Under the pieces are notes generated by a model. It worked only from the letters and a program-made list of their open reading frames with translations. It was not told the origin of the DNA and made no database searches. The translations under genes and the position numbers were made by a program. Below, in pieces: positions 6,384-11,978 of a DNA stretch of 29,687 nt (position 1 is the stretch's first letter; each line of letters opens with the position of its first letter). Source of the stretch: a virus; the IMG/VR virus record IMGVR_UViG_3300043425_000189, positions 1 through 29,687 of that record. One strand, given 5' to 3'.

Positions 6384-6532
6384 AGCTGTTCGATTTTTTT
6401 AATTAGTGGTGGATAAAGGTCTGCTCTCTTTCTGGCATCTTCAATTGAAACGGCATGCACCGTTTTGAAGGTAAGAGTCCACCTTGCTTTGGGGGTTGCT
6501 CTGTGCATGTAGGTTACTTTGTATGTTCTCAT
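6380..6532 (-). CDS. MRTYxVTY small protein, copy 1
   Basis: The product has 50 residues (MRTYKVTYMHRATPKARW, then a helix with EDARKRADLYPP and IKKIEQL). It is related in design to 9796-9969, which starts MRTYHITYFIHRG: a strand, a charged turn, a helix and a final strand ending in (E)QL or VEL. The ATG at 6532 is chosen because the promoter at 6537-6557 lies directly upstream; a longer frame from 6589 would include the promoter. It is the first gene of the ATGA-coupled cassette that runs to 4727. Confidence 0.65.
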   Translation of the reverse strand: MRTYKVTYMHRATPKARWTLTFKTVHAVSIEDARKRADLYPPLIKKIEQL

Positions 6533-6536
6533 ATAA

Positions 6537-6557
6537 TTTAATTTATATACAAATATA
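6537..6557 (-). promoter_or_regulatory. Bacteroidota-type promoter for the small-gene cassette
   Basis: Minus-strand bases 6557-6542 read TATATTTGTATATAAA, the TAnnTTTG -7 element in the same extended context as the promoter before the ERF gene; the 21-base blocks differ at two positions. It lies 5 bases upstream of the ATG at 6532, so the transcript would be nearly leaderless. No clear -33 element was seen. Confidence 0.7.
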
Positions 6558-6595
6558 AACATAATTTGTTTGATAAAACATTTAGGCAAAAAAAA

Positions 6596-7123
6596 TCAAA
6601 AATATTTTATCCGCTCCTTGTATTCTGTAATCAGCTCTTTTAGCTCCTCCTTGGTAAACTTCCGAGTCTGGTTCGATAGTTCGTCTAATCGCTTAATTCT
6701 GGCATCTCCGATTCGTTCTTGAAGTCCTTTGCGATACTGGATCAAGTTTCCATGTAGGTGCTGGTTGCACGTGATGCAGCTGCTGTGGACATTGTCCTCA
6801 TCAAATCGCAGGGTATAATGGTTGTTCGCGTTGTAATAGTGGGAAGCGTTCACTCTGCCTGTAATTGGTTTGAAGCAGGAGATGCAGTCCTTTCCTTTGT
6901 CGCGCAGGTTGATATACTTATTGAAGACCTGCTGGGCAAGTTTCAAATAATCGGCTAGTGTCAGTAGGTCCTCTTTGGCTTGCTTCTTTTTTTCTTTTTT
7001 TATTTTCTCCAAGTTTTTCATTGCCTGCTTCGTTCTGGAGCACACATAGCAGAATTTATCGAAGGTGCGGTAAGGTGTAAATTGTTCACCGCAATTTTTG
7101 CATGCTTTATCGTAGTCTGTCAT
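6596..7123 (-). CDS. ninG: NinG/Rap-like recombination nuclease
   Basis: The product has 175 residues and follows the lambda NinG (Rap) pattern. An N-terminal zinc ribbon is formed by C8, C11, C25 and C28; a lysine-rich helix follows; then come C80-x2-C83, a His in NASHYY (H95), NVHSSCITCN (N111, H113, C116, C119) and a C-terminal helix set starting with YRKGLQERIG. NinG proteins are structure-specific endonucleases that act on recombination intermediates, so this complements the ERF and YqaJ genes. The start overlaps the stop of the coiled-coil gene as ATGA. A T-rich stretch but no hairpin follows the stop. Confidence 0.9.
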   Translation of the reverse strand: MTDYDKACKNCGEQFTPYRTFDKFCYVCSRTKQAMKNLEKIKKEKKKQAKEDLLTLADYLKLAQQVFNKYINLRDKGKDCISCFKPITGRVNASHYYNANNHYTLRFDEDNVHSSCITCNQHLHGNLIQYRKGLQERIGDARIKRLDELSNQTRKFTKEELKELITEYKERIKYF

Positions 7124-7392
7124 ATAATTTCGTTTAGGTCCTTGTTCTGCTTTTTTAATTCCAGATTCTCCCTGTGCAAATCGTAGAGCTTCGTGATAAT
7201 CATTTTGTGTTCATTCTCTAATCTTAAATAGGTCAGGTGTATTTCATGCAGCTCCGCTAGTCGCTTCTCCATGCTCTGGATCAAATCCATTCGATGTGGG
7301 TTGTTCTCTTTGATATCGTTTATTGAATTCTGGAGAACAAGTTTAATCATTCTCATCTGGGAATTCGCCAGCATCAAGTCTAGTTCTTTCAT
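7120..7392 (-). CDS. coiled-coil protein (90 aa)
   Basis: The product has 90 residues and is predicted almost wholly helical. The C-terminal 50 residues carry a leucine/isoleucine heptad pattern (LRLENEHKMIITKLYDLHRE and following), so it is probably an oligomeric coiled coil. It is coupled by ATGA overlaps to the helicase upstream and NinG downstream. Helicase accessory or loader is possible from position only. Confidence 0.6.
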   Translation of the reverse strand: MKELDLMLANSQMRMIKLVLQNSINDIKENNPHRMDLIQSMEKRLAELHEIHLTYLRLENEHKMIITKLYDLHRENLELKKQNKDLNEII

Positions 7393-8237
7393 ATTGCGTT
7401 TTCATCGTTACATAAAAATTGCGTACCGTTCTGGAGTTTGAAACGGACAGGATCGTTCATTAAAGTTGGTAATCCTCCGCTTTCTGTTTCCTTCACTTTT
7501 TTAACGTGTATGTGGGTATACATCCAGTTGTCTCTGTCTGCGATGTACCTGTGCGCTACAATAAAATCATCGGCCCTGTTTCCCCATTTTCCTCCTCCTT
7601 CTGCATCACTCATGTTTGGTGGCATTGGGTGTCCTTTGAAGTCTCCATCCGTATGCACCTTGCGAAGAGCATCTGTGCTGGCATGTATGCAAAGGTAGAC
7701 AGCTGTTCGTTTGATCTTACAAAATAAGCGGAGTTTTGTGGCCATCTCATAGTCGTAGTCATGTGCATTCGTTCCTCTGGGCCTTAAAAATGAATTGTGA
7801 GGATCTATCATTAAAACATCGTAGTGCTTTTTGTTCTGGACCTCCTGCATGAACTCCTCGATTGTCCATGCTTTGTTGGTGTCTATGAAATCAAAGTGAT
7901 GCTCTATAAAGTCCTTGGCTTGCTGGAGCTCCTTCTGGTTCATTCCTTTAATCTTTCGACCTGCATATAACTCGATGAGGTTGCGCTTTATTCCTTGGAC
8001 AGTATTCTCCGAGGAGTAGATAAGGTTCAGGTGTTTATGTCGCACGCTGTGCGCTAATAAATACCATAAAACCCAGTATGTCTTTCCGACATTTGCGTGT
8101 CCGAGCACGATGTTAAAATTTCCATCTTTAAATCGGAGGTGATTGTCTAGGTGTATTCCTAGTCCTTTGCCTAGGGGAACTTGGTCCAGTCGGAGCATCT
8201 CCAAGTACTCATCCTGCTTTCTGTGATCTACAAACAT
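7389..8237 (-). CDS. DnaB-type replicative helicase ATPase domain
   Basis: The product has 282 residues and consists of a RecA-like ATPase core of the DnaB/gp4/Twinkle type. Walker A is GHANVGKT at 46-53 and Walker B is YDVLMIDPHNSF at 139-150; later segments with TAVYLCIHAS and RADDFIVAHR fit the sensor and arginine positions. It lacks the N-terminal domain of full DnaB, so it is a minimal helicase. It would unwind the fork during phage replication. The ATG at 8237 is preferred over a TTG at 8246; it overlaps the end of the upstream gene by 10 bases. A RadA/KaiC-like recombination ATPase is a less likely alternative. Confidence 0.85.
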   Translation of the reverse strand: MFVDHRKQDEYLEMLRLDQVPLGKGLGIHLDNHLRFKDGNFNIVLGHANVGKTYWVLWYLLAHSVRHKHLNLIYSSENTVQGIKRNLIELYAGRKIKGMNQKELQQAKDFIEHHFDFIDTNKAWTIEEFMQEVQNKKHYDVLMIDPHNSFLRPRGTNAHDYDYEMATKLRLFCKIKRTAVYLCIHASTDALRKVHTDGDFKGHPMPPNMSDAEGGGKWGNRADDFIVAHRYIADRDNWMYTHIHVKKVKETESGGLPTLMNDPVRFKLQNGTQFLCNDENAI

Positions 8238-8674
8238 ACCGTGCAAAATAAAGCGTTTATTGCTTTCCTCCTACCGCATTTGCAGACATTTTGATTCTTT
8301 CCAATCTCAAATCCGTAAATATCCAATTTTGCGCCTGCGTACTCTTTCTCTTGTTCTTTCCCTTTACCTTTCTCTTTCCCTTTCTCTTTCTCTTGTCCTG
8401 AAGGGGGTACGGTAGGTCCTTGGCTAGGGGGTTCGGCAGGGGGTTGCGTAGGGGGTGTTAAAGGGGTGTTCATTTTTGTTTCGTAACCTTTGACCTGCTG
8501 GTCGATGGAGTGCTTCTGGCTGATGTATGCGAACTTTGCCATTCCTTCAAGTTCCAGCTCTTCGCCTGTGAACTGTCTAGTAAGGATCGCTTTGATGTAT
8601 GCCAGTTGTTCCTCCTCTGGAAGCTGGAGCATAACATCGTAGTAGCTCCTGTAAAAATTAAATGCTTTTCTCAT
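8228..8674 (-). CDS. DUF6291-like replication protein with zinc knuckle
   Basis: The product has 148 residues. Residues 1-68 (MRKAFNFYRSYYDVMLQL onward to SIDQQVKGYETKM) match DUF6291-type proteins, which sit beside helicases in Bacteroidota phages and may be loaders or initiators. A proline-rich linker (PPTQPPAEPPSQGPTVPPSG) and a Lys/Glu/Gly repeat (about 93-110) separate this from a C-terminal Cys cluster C131, C133, C144 and C147, a likely zinc knuckle. The ATG lies 8 bases after the T-run of the terminator at 8682-8737, so expression probably depends on read-through of it. The loader role is inferred. Confidence 0.75.
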   Translation of the reverse strand: MRKAFNFYRSYYDVMLQLPEEEQLAYIKAILTRQFTGEELELEGMAKFAYISQKHSIDQQVKGYETKMNTPLTPPTQPPAEPPSQGPTVPPSGQEKEKGKEKGKGKEQEKEYAGAKLDIYGFEIGKNQNVCKCGRRKAINALFCTVCL

Positions 8675-8681
8675 AGGGAAT

Positions 8682-8737
8682 AAAAAACCCCTCCATTCGC
8701 CTTGCAGGTCTCACGTTGCAATTGGAATAGAAGGGTT
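8682..8737 (-). terminator. terminator-like hairpin in front of the replication genes
   Basis: On the minus strand a 13-bp outer stem (8737-8725 with 8698-8686) and a 5-bp inner stem (UUGCA 8721-8717 with UGCAA 8706-8702) enclose a 10-base loop (8716-8707); six T follow. It lies between the DnaA-like gene and the DUF6291-like gene. The start codon follows after 8 bases, so this can act as an attenuator. Confidence 0.85.
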
Positions 8738-8782
8738 AAAAAATCGTTTAATTCGTGGGTGTGAGACCGAACTATACTGCAA
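8707..8782 (-). promoter_or_regulatory. possible antiterminator or pseudoknot with the hairpin loop
   Basis: In the RNA, GGUCUCAC (8768-8761) is exactly complementary to GUGAGACC (8714-8707), which fills 8 of the 10 bases of the apical loop of the terminator. Just upstream UUGCA (8782-8778) can also pair with UGCAA (8706-8702), the 3' side of the inner stem. The alternative fold has 13 pairs with a 9-base bulge and excludes the inner terminator stem. A loop-receptor pseudoknot is the other reading. Confidence 0.55.
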
Positions 8783-8784
8783 TG

Positions 8785-9159
8785 TTAATAATAATTATTC
8801 AATATCTGGTTTTTGATTATCTCCAATTTTTTCAAAGTGGTGCACTTGAGGACTTCCTCCTTTAAGTTGTATTCCTGTGGGGTGATGTAGATTTCAGCTT
8901 TCACTTGAACTATCAGCATCTCATATACTTTGTCCTTGTTTTTGGAGTATCGTTTGTGCATTTTGATTCCGTGGAGAACCGTTGCATGGTCCTTTCCGAA
9001 AATTCGACCAATTGCAGAAAGCGAATACTTGGCATCTCGAAGCAAGGAGTAGATGTAATAGCGTGGGTATATAATCTCCTGCTTTCTGCTGACTTTTTTT
9101 AGGTCGTATCTTTCCACCACCTCCAGAACATTCTGGATAAAATCTTTATTTGTTTCCAT
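8785..9159 (-). CDS. stand-alone DnaA domain IV-like protein
   Basis: The product has 124 residues. Residues 43-70 (SLSAIGRIFGKDHATVLHGI) carry the signature helix-turn-helix of DnaA domain IV, where Asp57-His58-x-Thr60-Val61 corresponds to the DnaA-box contact segment. The AAA+ ATPase domain is absent. It could bind DnaA-box-like sites at the phage origin, either to recruit replication proteins or to compete with host DnaA. It is followed by a structured leader and then by the loader-like and helicase genes, which supports a replication role. Its start overlaps the previous gene by 14 bases. Confidence 0.85.
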   Translation of the reverse strand: METNKDFIQNVLEVVERYDLKKVSRKQEIIYPRYYIYSLLRDAKYSLSAIGRIFGKDHATVLHGIKMHKRYSKNKDKVYEMLIVQVKAEIYITPQEYNLKEEVLKCTTLKKLEIIKNQILNNYY

Positions 9160-9379
9160 ACTCTTGTTCGTAGTAGGCTTCGCCTGTTAATCCAAATGGA
9201 TAATAAGCGGAGTAGAGTCCATCCTCATAAAATTCGATTAATTGTCCGCGCTCCATTTCCTTTGCTTGTTGGATAATTGTTTCTAATAATTGCCAGTCCT
9301 GATTGATGACAATTTTGCCTAGTTTGTCTTTGAGTTCAAATTCGAACCATTGCATTGCTGTTTGATTATCTGCTCTCAT
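9146..9379 (-). CDS. QAKEMEK-family small protein, copy 3
   Basis: The product has 77 residues, starting MRADNQTAMQWFEFELKDKL with the family helix QQAKEMERGQLIEFYEDGLY and a C-terminal GEAYYEQEYGNK resembling the EQYYNETF tail of copy 2. The ATG at 9379 is chosen because it overlaps the stop of the previous gene as ATGA; a longer frame to 9406 runs into that gene. Its end overlaps the DnaA-like gene by 14 bases. Function is unknown. Confidence 0.6.
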   Translation of the reverse strand: MRADNQTAMQWFEFELKDKLGKIVINQDWQLLETIIQQAKEMERGQLIEFYEDGLYSAYYPFGLTGEAYYEQEYGNK

Positions 9380-9564
9380 TTCGTTTCGTTTTTCCATTCT
9401 TTCCATGTATCAAAATCTTTTAATACTTCCAGCTGCTCCTTCTCCATTTCTTTGGCTTGTTCAAAAACTTTGTTTATTTTCTCCCATTCGCTTGGATATA
9501 ATTCAATAATATTATTCAACTCCTGACTTAACCATTCTACTGCTGTTTGTTTATTTGCTTTCAT
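9376..9564 (-). CDS. QAKEMEK-family small protein, copy 4
   Basis: The product has 62 residues, MKANKQTAVEWLSQELNNII followed by a Trp and the helix EQAKEMEKEQLEVLKDF. It is tandem with copy 3, and at DNA level it carries exact or near-exact segments found in copies 1 and 2 in the other cassette (9437-9464, 9521-9546). The coincidence of tandem position and shared DNA suggests duplication and exchange. Function is unknown. Confidence 0.6.
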   Translation of the reverse strand: MKANKQTAVEWLSQELNNIIELYPSEWEKINKVFEQAKEMEKEQLEVLKDFDTWKEWKNETK

Positions 9565-9799
9565 CTTGATCTCCTATTTTATACCAGTCAATATATACAC
9601 TTTCATAGTCATGGTTTAGTTTGTGCTTTCCGTGAATGTATCCGTTATTGTATGCCCATTGCTGGTGGTTCTTCTCCTGCTTCATGAAAATCTCCAGCCA
9701 TTGTTCTTTTAATTCTGGGCGCATGTTTTTGAAGTCGAACTCCTGCATGGTTTCGAACATGTGCGCTACTGGTGTCTGGGGTGTTTTTTTTGTGCTCAT
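9551..9799 (-). CDS. small hypothetical protein (82 aa)
   Basis: The product has 82 residues, begins MSTKKTPQTPVAHMFETMQE and is helical and aromatic-rich toward the middle (WLEIFMKQEKNHQQWAYNNG). I do not recognise it. It overlaps copy 4 of the QAKEMEK family by 14 bases and the MRTY-type gene by 4 bases (ATGA), so it belongs to the same transcript. Confidence 0.55.
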   Translation of the reverse strand: MSTKKTPQTPVAHMFETMQEFDFKNMRPELKEQWLEIFMKQEKNHQQWAYNNGYIHGKHKLNHDYESVYIDWYKIGDQDESK

Positions 9800-9969
9800 A
9801 ATTCTACGATGTATTTGATTTCTGATTCCTGTACTTTGTTCTCATTTAGAAATCGACCTATTGCTAGTATGATCGACTCCGCTTCTAGTGTTACTCCTCC
9901 GAGTAGTGGTTTTTCGTTTTGTTCTACGTCTCCTCTGTGGATGAAGTAGGTGATGTGGTATGTTCTCAT
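9796..9969 (-). CDS. MRTYxxTY small protein, copy 2
   Basis: The product has 57 residues (MRTYHITYFIHRGDVEQNEK, then a strand and a helix ending IKYIVEL). It has the same plan as 6380-6532: MRTY-strand, charged turn, helix, final strand. The ATG at 9969 is chosen to match that homologue and because upstream sequence is A-rich leader; a longer frame reaching 10158 runs through the zinc-cluster gene. Function is unknown. Confidence 0.6.
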   Translation of the reverse strand: MRTYHITYFIHRGDVEQNEKPLLGGVTLEAESIILAIGRFLNENKVQESEIKYIVEL

Positions 9970-9979
9970 TTGTTCTGGT

Positions 9980-10168
9980 TTAATTTTCATCGTCATTGTA
10001 ATCCTCATCCTCTTCTGTAAAGCTGCCAGTGCCATTGCACTCTTCGCATTCAACGGTCCTGTAGCATCCTCCGCAGCACATCGATGCTGGCTTAAGGCAT
10101 TCTGGTCCGACTTCGATGTAACCTTCTCCTTCGCATTCTGGGCAGGTCCTTGTAACATAGTGTTTCAT
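9980..10168 (-). CDS. small DnaJ-type zinc-cluster protein
   Basis: The product has 62 residues with two CxxCxGxG elements of the DnaJ zinc-finger kind: CPECEGEG at 9-16 and CEECNGTG at 41-48, plus further Cys residues between them. The tail is acidic (EEDEDYNDDEN). It probably folds around one or two zinc ions; proteins like this are frequent in Bacteroidota phages, with no assigned job. A 13-base TTTTAACCTTAAA element lies just upstream of its ATG and recurs before the gene at 4727-5155. Confidence 0.7.
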   Translation of the reverse strand: MKHYVTRTCPECEGEGYIEVGPECLKPASMCCGGCYRTVECEECNGTGSFTEEDEDYNDDEN

Positions 10169-10225
10169 TTTGTTTTTGTTTAAGGTTAAAAAAATATGCG
10201 TTGAAAAGTCGCACCCCTTTGGTTT

Positions 10226-10414
10226 TTATAATCTCTTCAACATAAAATTTTGGATCTCTTCAAAAGTTCTTAAATCAACGTACCAGAAAGCATCATCTAA
10301 AGTTCTAGCAATCTTTTGTCTTTCTCCGTTCTCCTGCAATGGTATTGCTTCGATAATTGAGTGCAATTGTTCAGTTGTGGTTGCGTTTTCGATTTGTTCT
10401 TTAAGCGTTTTCAT
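10226..10414 (-). CDS. small helical protein (62 aa), first gene of its unit
   Basis: The product has 62 residues, MKTLKEQIENATTTEQLHSI and a second helical half ending FEEIQNFMLKRL. I do not recognise it. The ATG at 10414 is chosen over one at 10459, because the promoter element at 10431-10446 lies between them. It is the first gene after the promoter, about 57 bases before the zinc-cluster gene; that gap (10169-10225) contains a T-rich stretch but no clear hairpin. Confidence 0.6.
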   Translation of the reverse strand: MKTLKEQIENATTTEQLHSIIEAIPLQENGERQKIARTLDDAFWYVDLRTFEEIQNFMLKRL

Positions 10415-10425
10415 GTGTTTTTCGT

Positions 10426-10446
10426 TTTTGTTTATACGCAAATATA
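10426..10446 (-). promoter_or_regulatory. Bacteroidota-type promoter for the replication unit
   Basis: Minus-strand 10446-10431 reads TATATTTGCGTATAAA, identical over 16 bases to the core before the ERF operon. The TAnnTTTG -7 element lies 24 bases before the ATG at 10414. The unit would run through the DnaA-like and helicase genes. Confidence 0.75.
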
Positions 10447-10515
10447 GAAATAAAATCATACGTAGAGCACTTATTCACAAAATAAATTTAATTCAAGTTA
10501 AAAAAAGTTTGTTGA
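10447..10515 (-). other. AT-rich intergenic region with a DnaA box, candidate origin
   Basis: This gap between the lysis-side gene and the early promoter is very A+T-rich and contains TTATTCACA at 10471-10479 on the plus strand, a full match to the DnaA-box consensus TTATnCACA. Together with a phage-encoded DnaA domain IV protein it is a candidate replication origin. One such box is expected by chance in a genome of this size, so the support comes from its position. Confidence 0.35.
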
Positions 10516-10755
10516 TTAACCTCTGCGCTTGGCAATATTGCGAATCGCGATGCCCACTGCTTTGATAATTTTTTCTCCGAATTCTGGAGTGGTTTCAACA
10601 TCGAGGTCCAGTTTTTCTCCTTTGCGCTTGCGTACTTTCACATCGATGTTCTTTGTATCCAGCTCCGCATTAAGCTCTCCATCTATTCTGGTGATGTGAA
10701 CGTCTACGTTCTTTGTATCAATATTGATATTTAGGTCCTTTTTTTTCTTTGCCAT
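10516..10755 (-). CDS. small basic protein (79 aa)
   Basis: The product has 79 residues: a basic start (MAKKKKDL), two similar beta-type repeats (NINIDTKNVDVHI and NAELDTKNIDVKV), and a C-terminal helix (GEKIIKAVGIAIRNIAKRRG). The internal repeat is clear: both units carry a DTKN(V/I)DV core. The ATG at 10755 follows an A-rich leader. An in-frame extension to a TTG at 10854 would add 33 residues with a hydrophobic segment (see findings). Function is unknown; it follows the endolysin, so a lysis-related role is possible. Confidence 0.6.
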   Translation of the reverse strand: MAKKKKDLNINIDTKNVDVHITRIDGELNAELDTKNIDVKVRKRKGEKLDLDVETTPEFGEKIIKAVGIAIRNIAKRRG

Positions 10756-10855
10756 TTTGCGTTTGTTTAATGCATTAAAAACGTAATCGATAAGCAATCC
10801 TGCGGTATTGATTAGAAAAGCTCGCAGAACGTATAAAATGTTGGTCTGTTTCAAT

Positions 10856-11323
10856 TTATTGCCCTATTTCAAAGTGCATCCAGTCATAGTTCTTCTCTTT
10901 GCCTAATCCAATGAAGCCATGCTTATAGAAAATGTCGATCATTGGTTTGTATTCTGGTCTAGCAAAGCGAGCGGTCTTTGAAGTTTCATGCAGCTGGTTT
11001 CGAACTGGATCTAGGTCGATTGCTATACCCCATGAATGTCTGCTGTATTCGTTTCCTCCTCGCATCTTTCTAAACGTGAAGCATCCTCCAAACAAATCAA
11101 TGCCGAGCTCCTTGATTTTAATGTATCCGTATTCCTTGAGCAAGTCATTAAAAACTGCTTCGAACTGGTCCTTCACTAATTTGTGGCATCTCATTCTGGT
11201 GACCTGTGTTTCCAAATCCCAAGCTAGGCGCATAGGGTATGGTAATGTCAAAGTTACAAGGTAGTCTGCTCCTGTGATCGTAGGCACTCCGTATTTGGCT
11301 GTCACTTGTTTTGTAGTCATCAT
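10856..11323 (-). CDS. M15-family peptidase endolysin
   Basis: The product has 155 residues and matches the VanY/M15 peptidases used as phage endolysins (L-Ala-D-Glu or D-Ala-D-Ala peptidases of peptidoglycan). The zinc ligands are His96 and Asp103 in SRHSWGIAIDLD, and His150 in YDWMHFEIGQ. There is no signal peptide, so release depends on the holin encoded next to it. Its ATG follows the holin stop by one base. In the cell it cuts peptide cross-links at lysis. Confidence 0.9.
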   Translation of the reverse strand: MMTTKQVTAKYGVPTITGADYLVTLTLPYPMRLAWDLETQVTRMRCHKLVKDQFEAVFNDLLKEYGYIKIKELGIDLFGGCFTFRKMRGGNEYSRHSWGIAIDLDPVRNQLHETSKTARFARPEYKPMIDIFYKHGFIGLGKEKNYDWMHFEIGQ

Positions 11324-11324
11324 A

Positions 11325-11750
11325 TTATTTAATTTTATCCTCCTCCTGTCTGGCTCTCTGCACGAAAGTTACAAAACTATTCCATAGGTTCTTTCCTGTA
11401 ACGGCATGGTAGCTTTCATTTATTGATTTGGCTTCTGTGGTCAAACAAAAAAGTGTAAAGGCCTTGGTAAGTAAAAATTTGATATTCATGTACTGCTCCA
11501 TTAATCCTTTCAAGATAAAAATCTCGGCCAGAAATATCATAACGATTCCGCCAACGTACAGAAGTGTTTTTGTGATCGTGTCAGATAACCTTCTGGAGCG
11601 AACTGCTCTCCATCCGAATAAACGGATTGTTTTCCAAAGTCCGAAGTATAAATCCAGAATGATCGCTGCAAAGGCCAATAAAACAAACGGAACGATTGGA
11701 GTGAAAATCGTAAGCAGGGAGATGGTGATTGCCATTAAATAAGTTCTCAT
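11325..11750 (-). CDS. phage holin
   Basis: The product has 141 residues with hydrophobic segments at about 4-33 (AITISLLTIFTPIVPFVLL and following) and about 62-83 (TLLYVGGIVMIFLAEIFIL), separated by a basic loop (WRAVRSRRLSDTIT). This is the layout of the larger phage holin families (Phage_holin_4 type) common in Bacteroidota phages. It would form the inner-membrane lesion that lets the endolysin reach peptidoglycan. It starts inside the end of the previous gene (ATGA overlap) and is directly followed by the endolysin. Confidence 0.85.
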   Translation of the reverse strand: MRTYLMAITISLLTIFTPIVPFVLLAFAAIILDLYFGLWKTIRLFGWRAVRSRRLSDTITKTLLYVGGIVMIFLAEIFILKGLMEQYMNIKFLLTKAFTLFCLTTEAKSINESYHAVTGKNLWNSFVTFVQRARQEEDKIK

Positions 11751-11974
11751 ACCGCGTACTTTTGTAGTTCTGTTAATGTCCAGATTTGCACCTCCTCATC
11801 TGTCCAGTCTGCGGTGTAAGTAAATCCTGAAAGTGTCACTCCAAAATTTGCCGCTTCTGTCTGGAGAAGAACCTCCACGCTACATTCCTTGGCTGATATA
11901 TTATCTAGTACTTGAACTACCGAGATTTGCGGATCGGTGATGTCAACATTAAATTGTATAAATTTGTATGTCAT
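11747..11974 (-). CDS. small hypothetical protein (75 aa)
   Basis: The product has 75 residues, begins MTYKFIQFNVDITDPQISVV and is beta-rich with two Trp near the C-terminus (ADWTDEEVQIWTLTEL). I do not recognise a family. It sits between the adhesin-like gene and the holin, and overlaps the holin start by 4 bases. It may be a fibre-associated or assembly protein, but that rests on position only. Confidence 0.55.
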   Translation of the reverse strand: MTYKFIQFNVDITDPQISVVQVLDNISAKECSVEVLLQTEAANFGVTLSGFTYTADWTDEEVQIWTLTELQKYAV

Positions 11975-11978
11975 ATTT

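Noticed and set aside
10170-10565. Plus-strand open frame of 131 codons and similar plus-strand frames across the window
   Set aside because: They lie opposite well-supported minus-strand genes, have low-complexity or cysteine/serine-rich translations and no recognisable motifs. The genome uses one coding strand.
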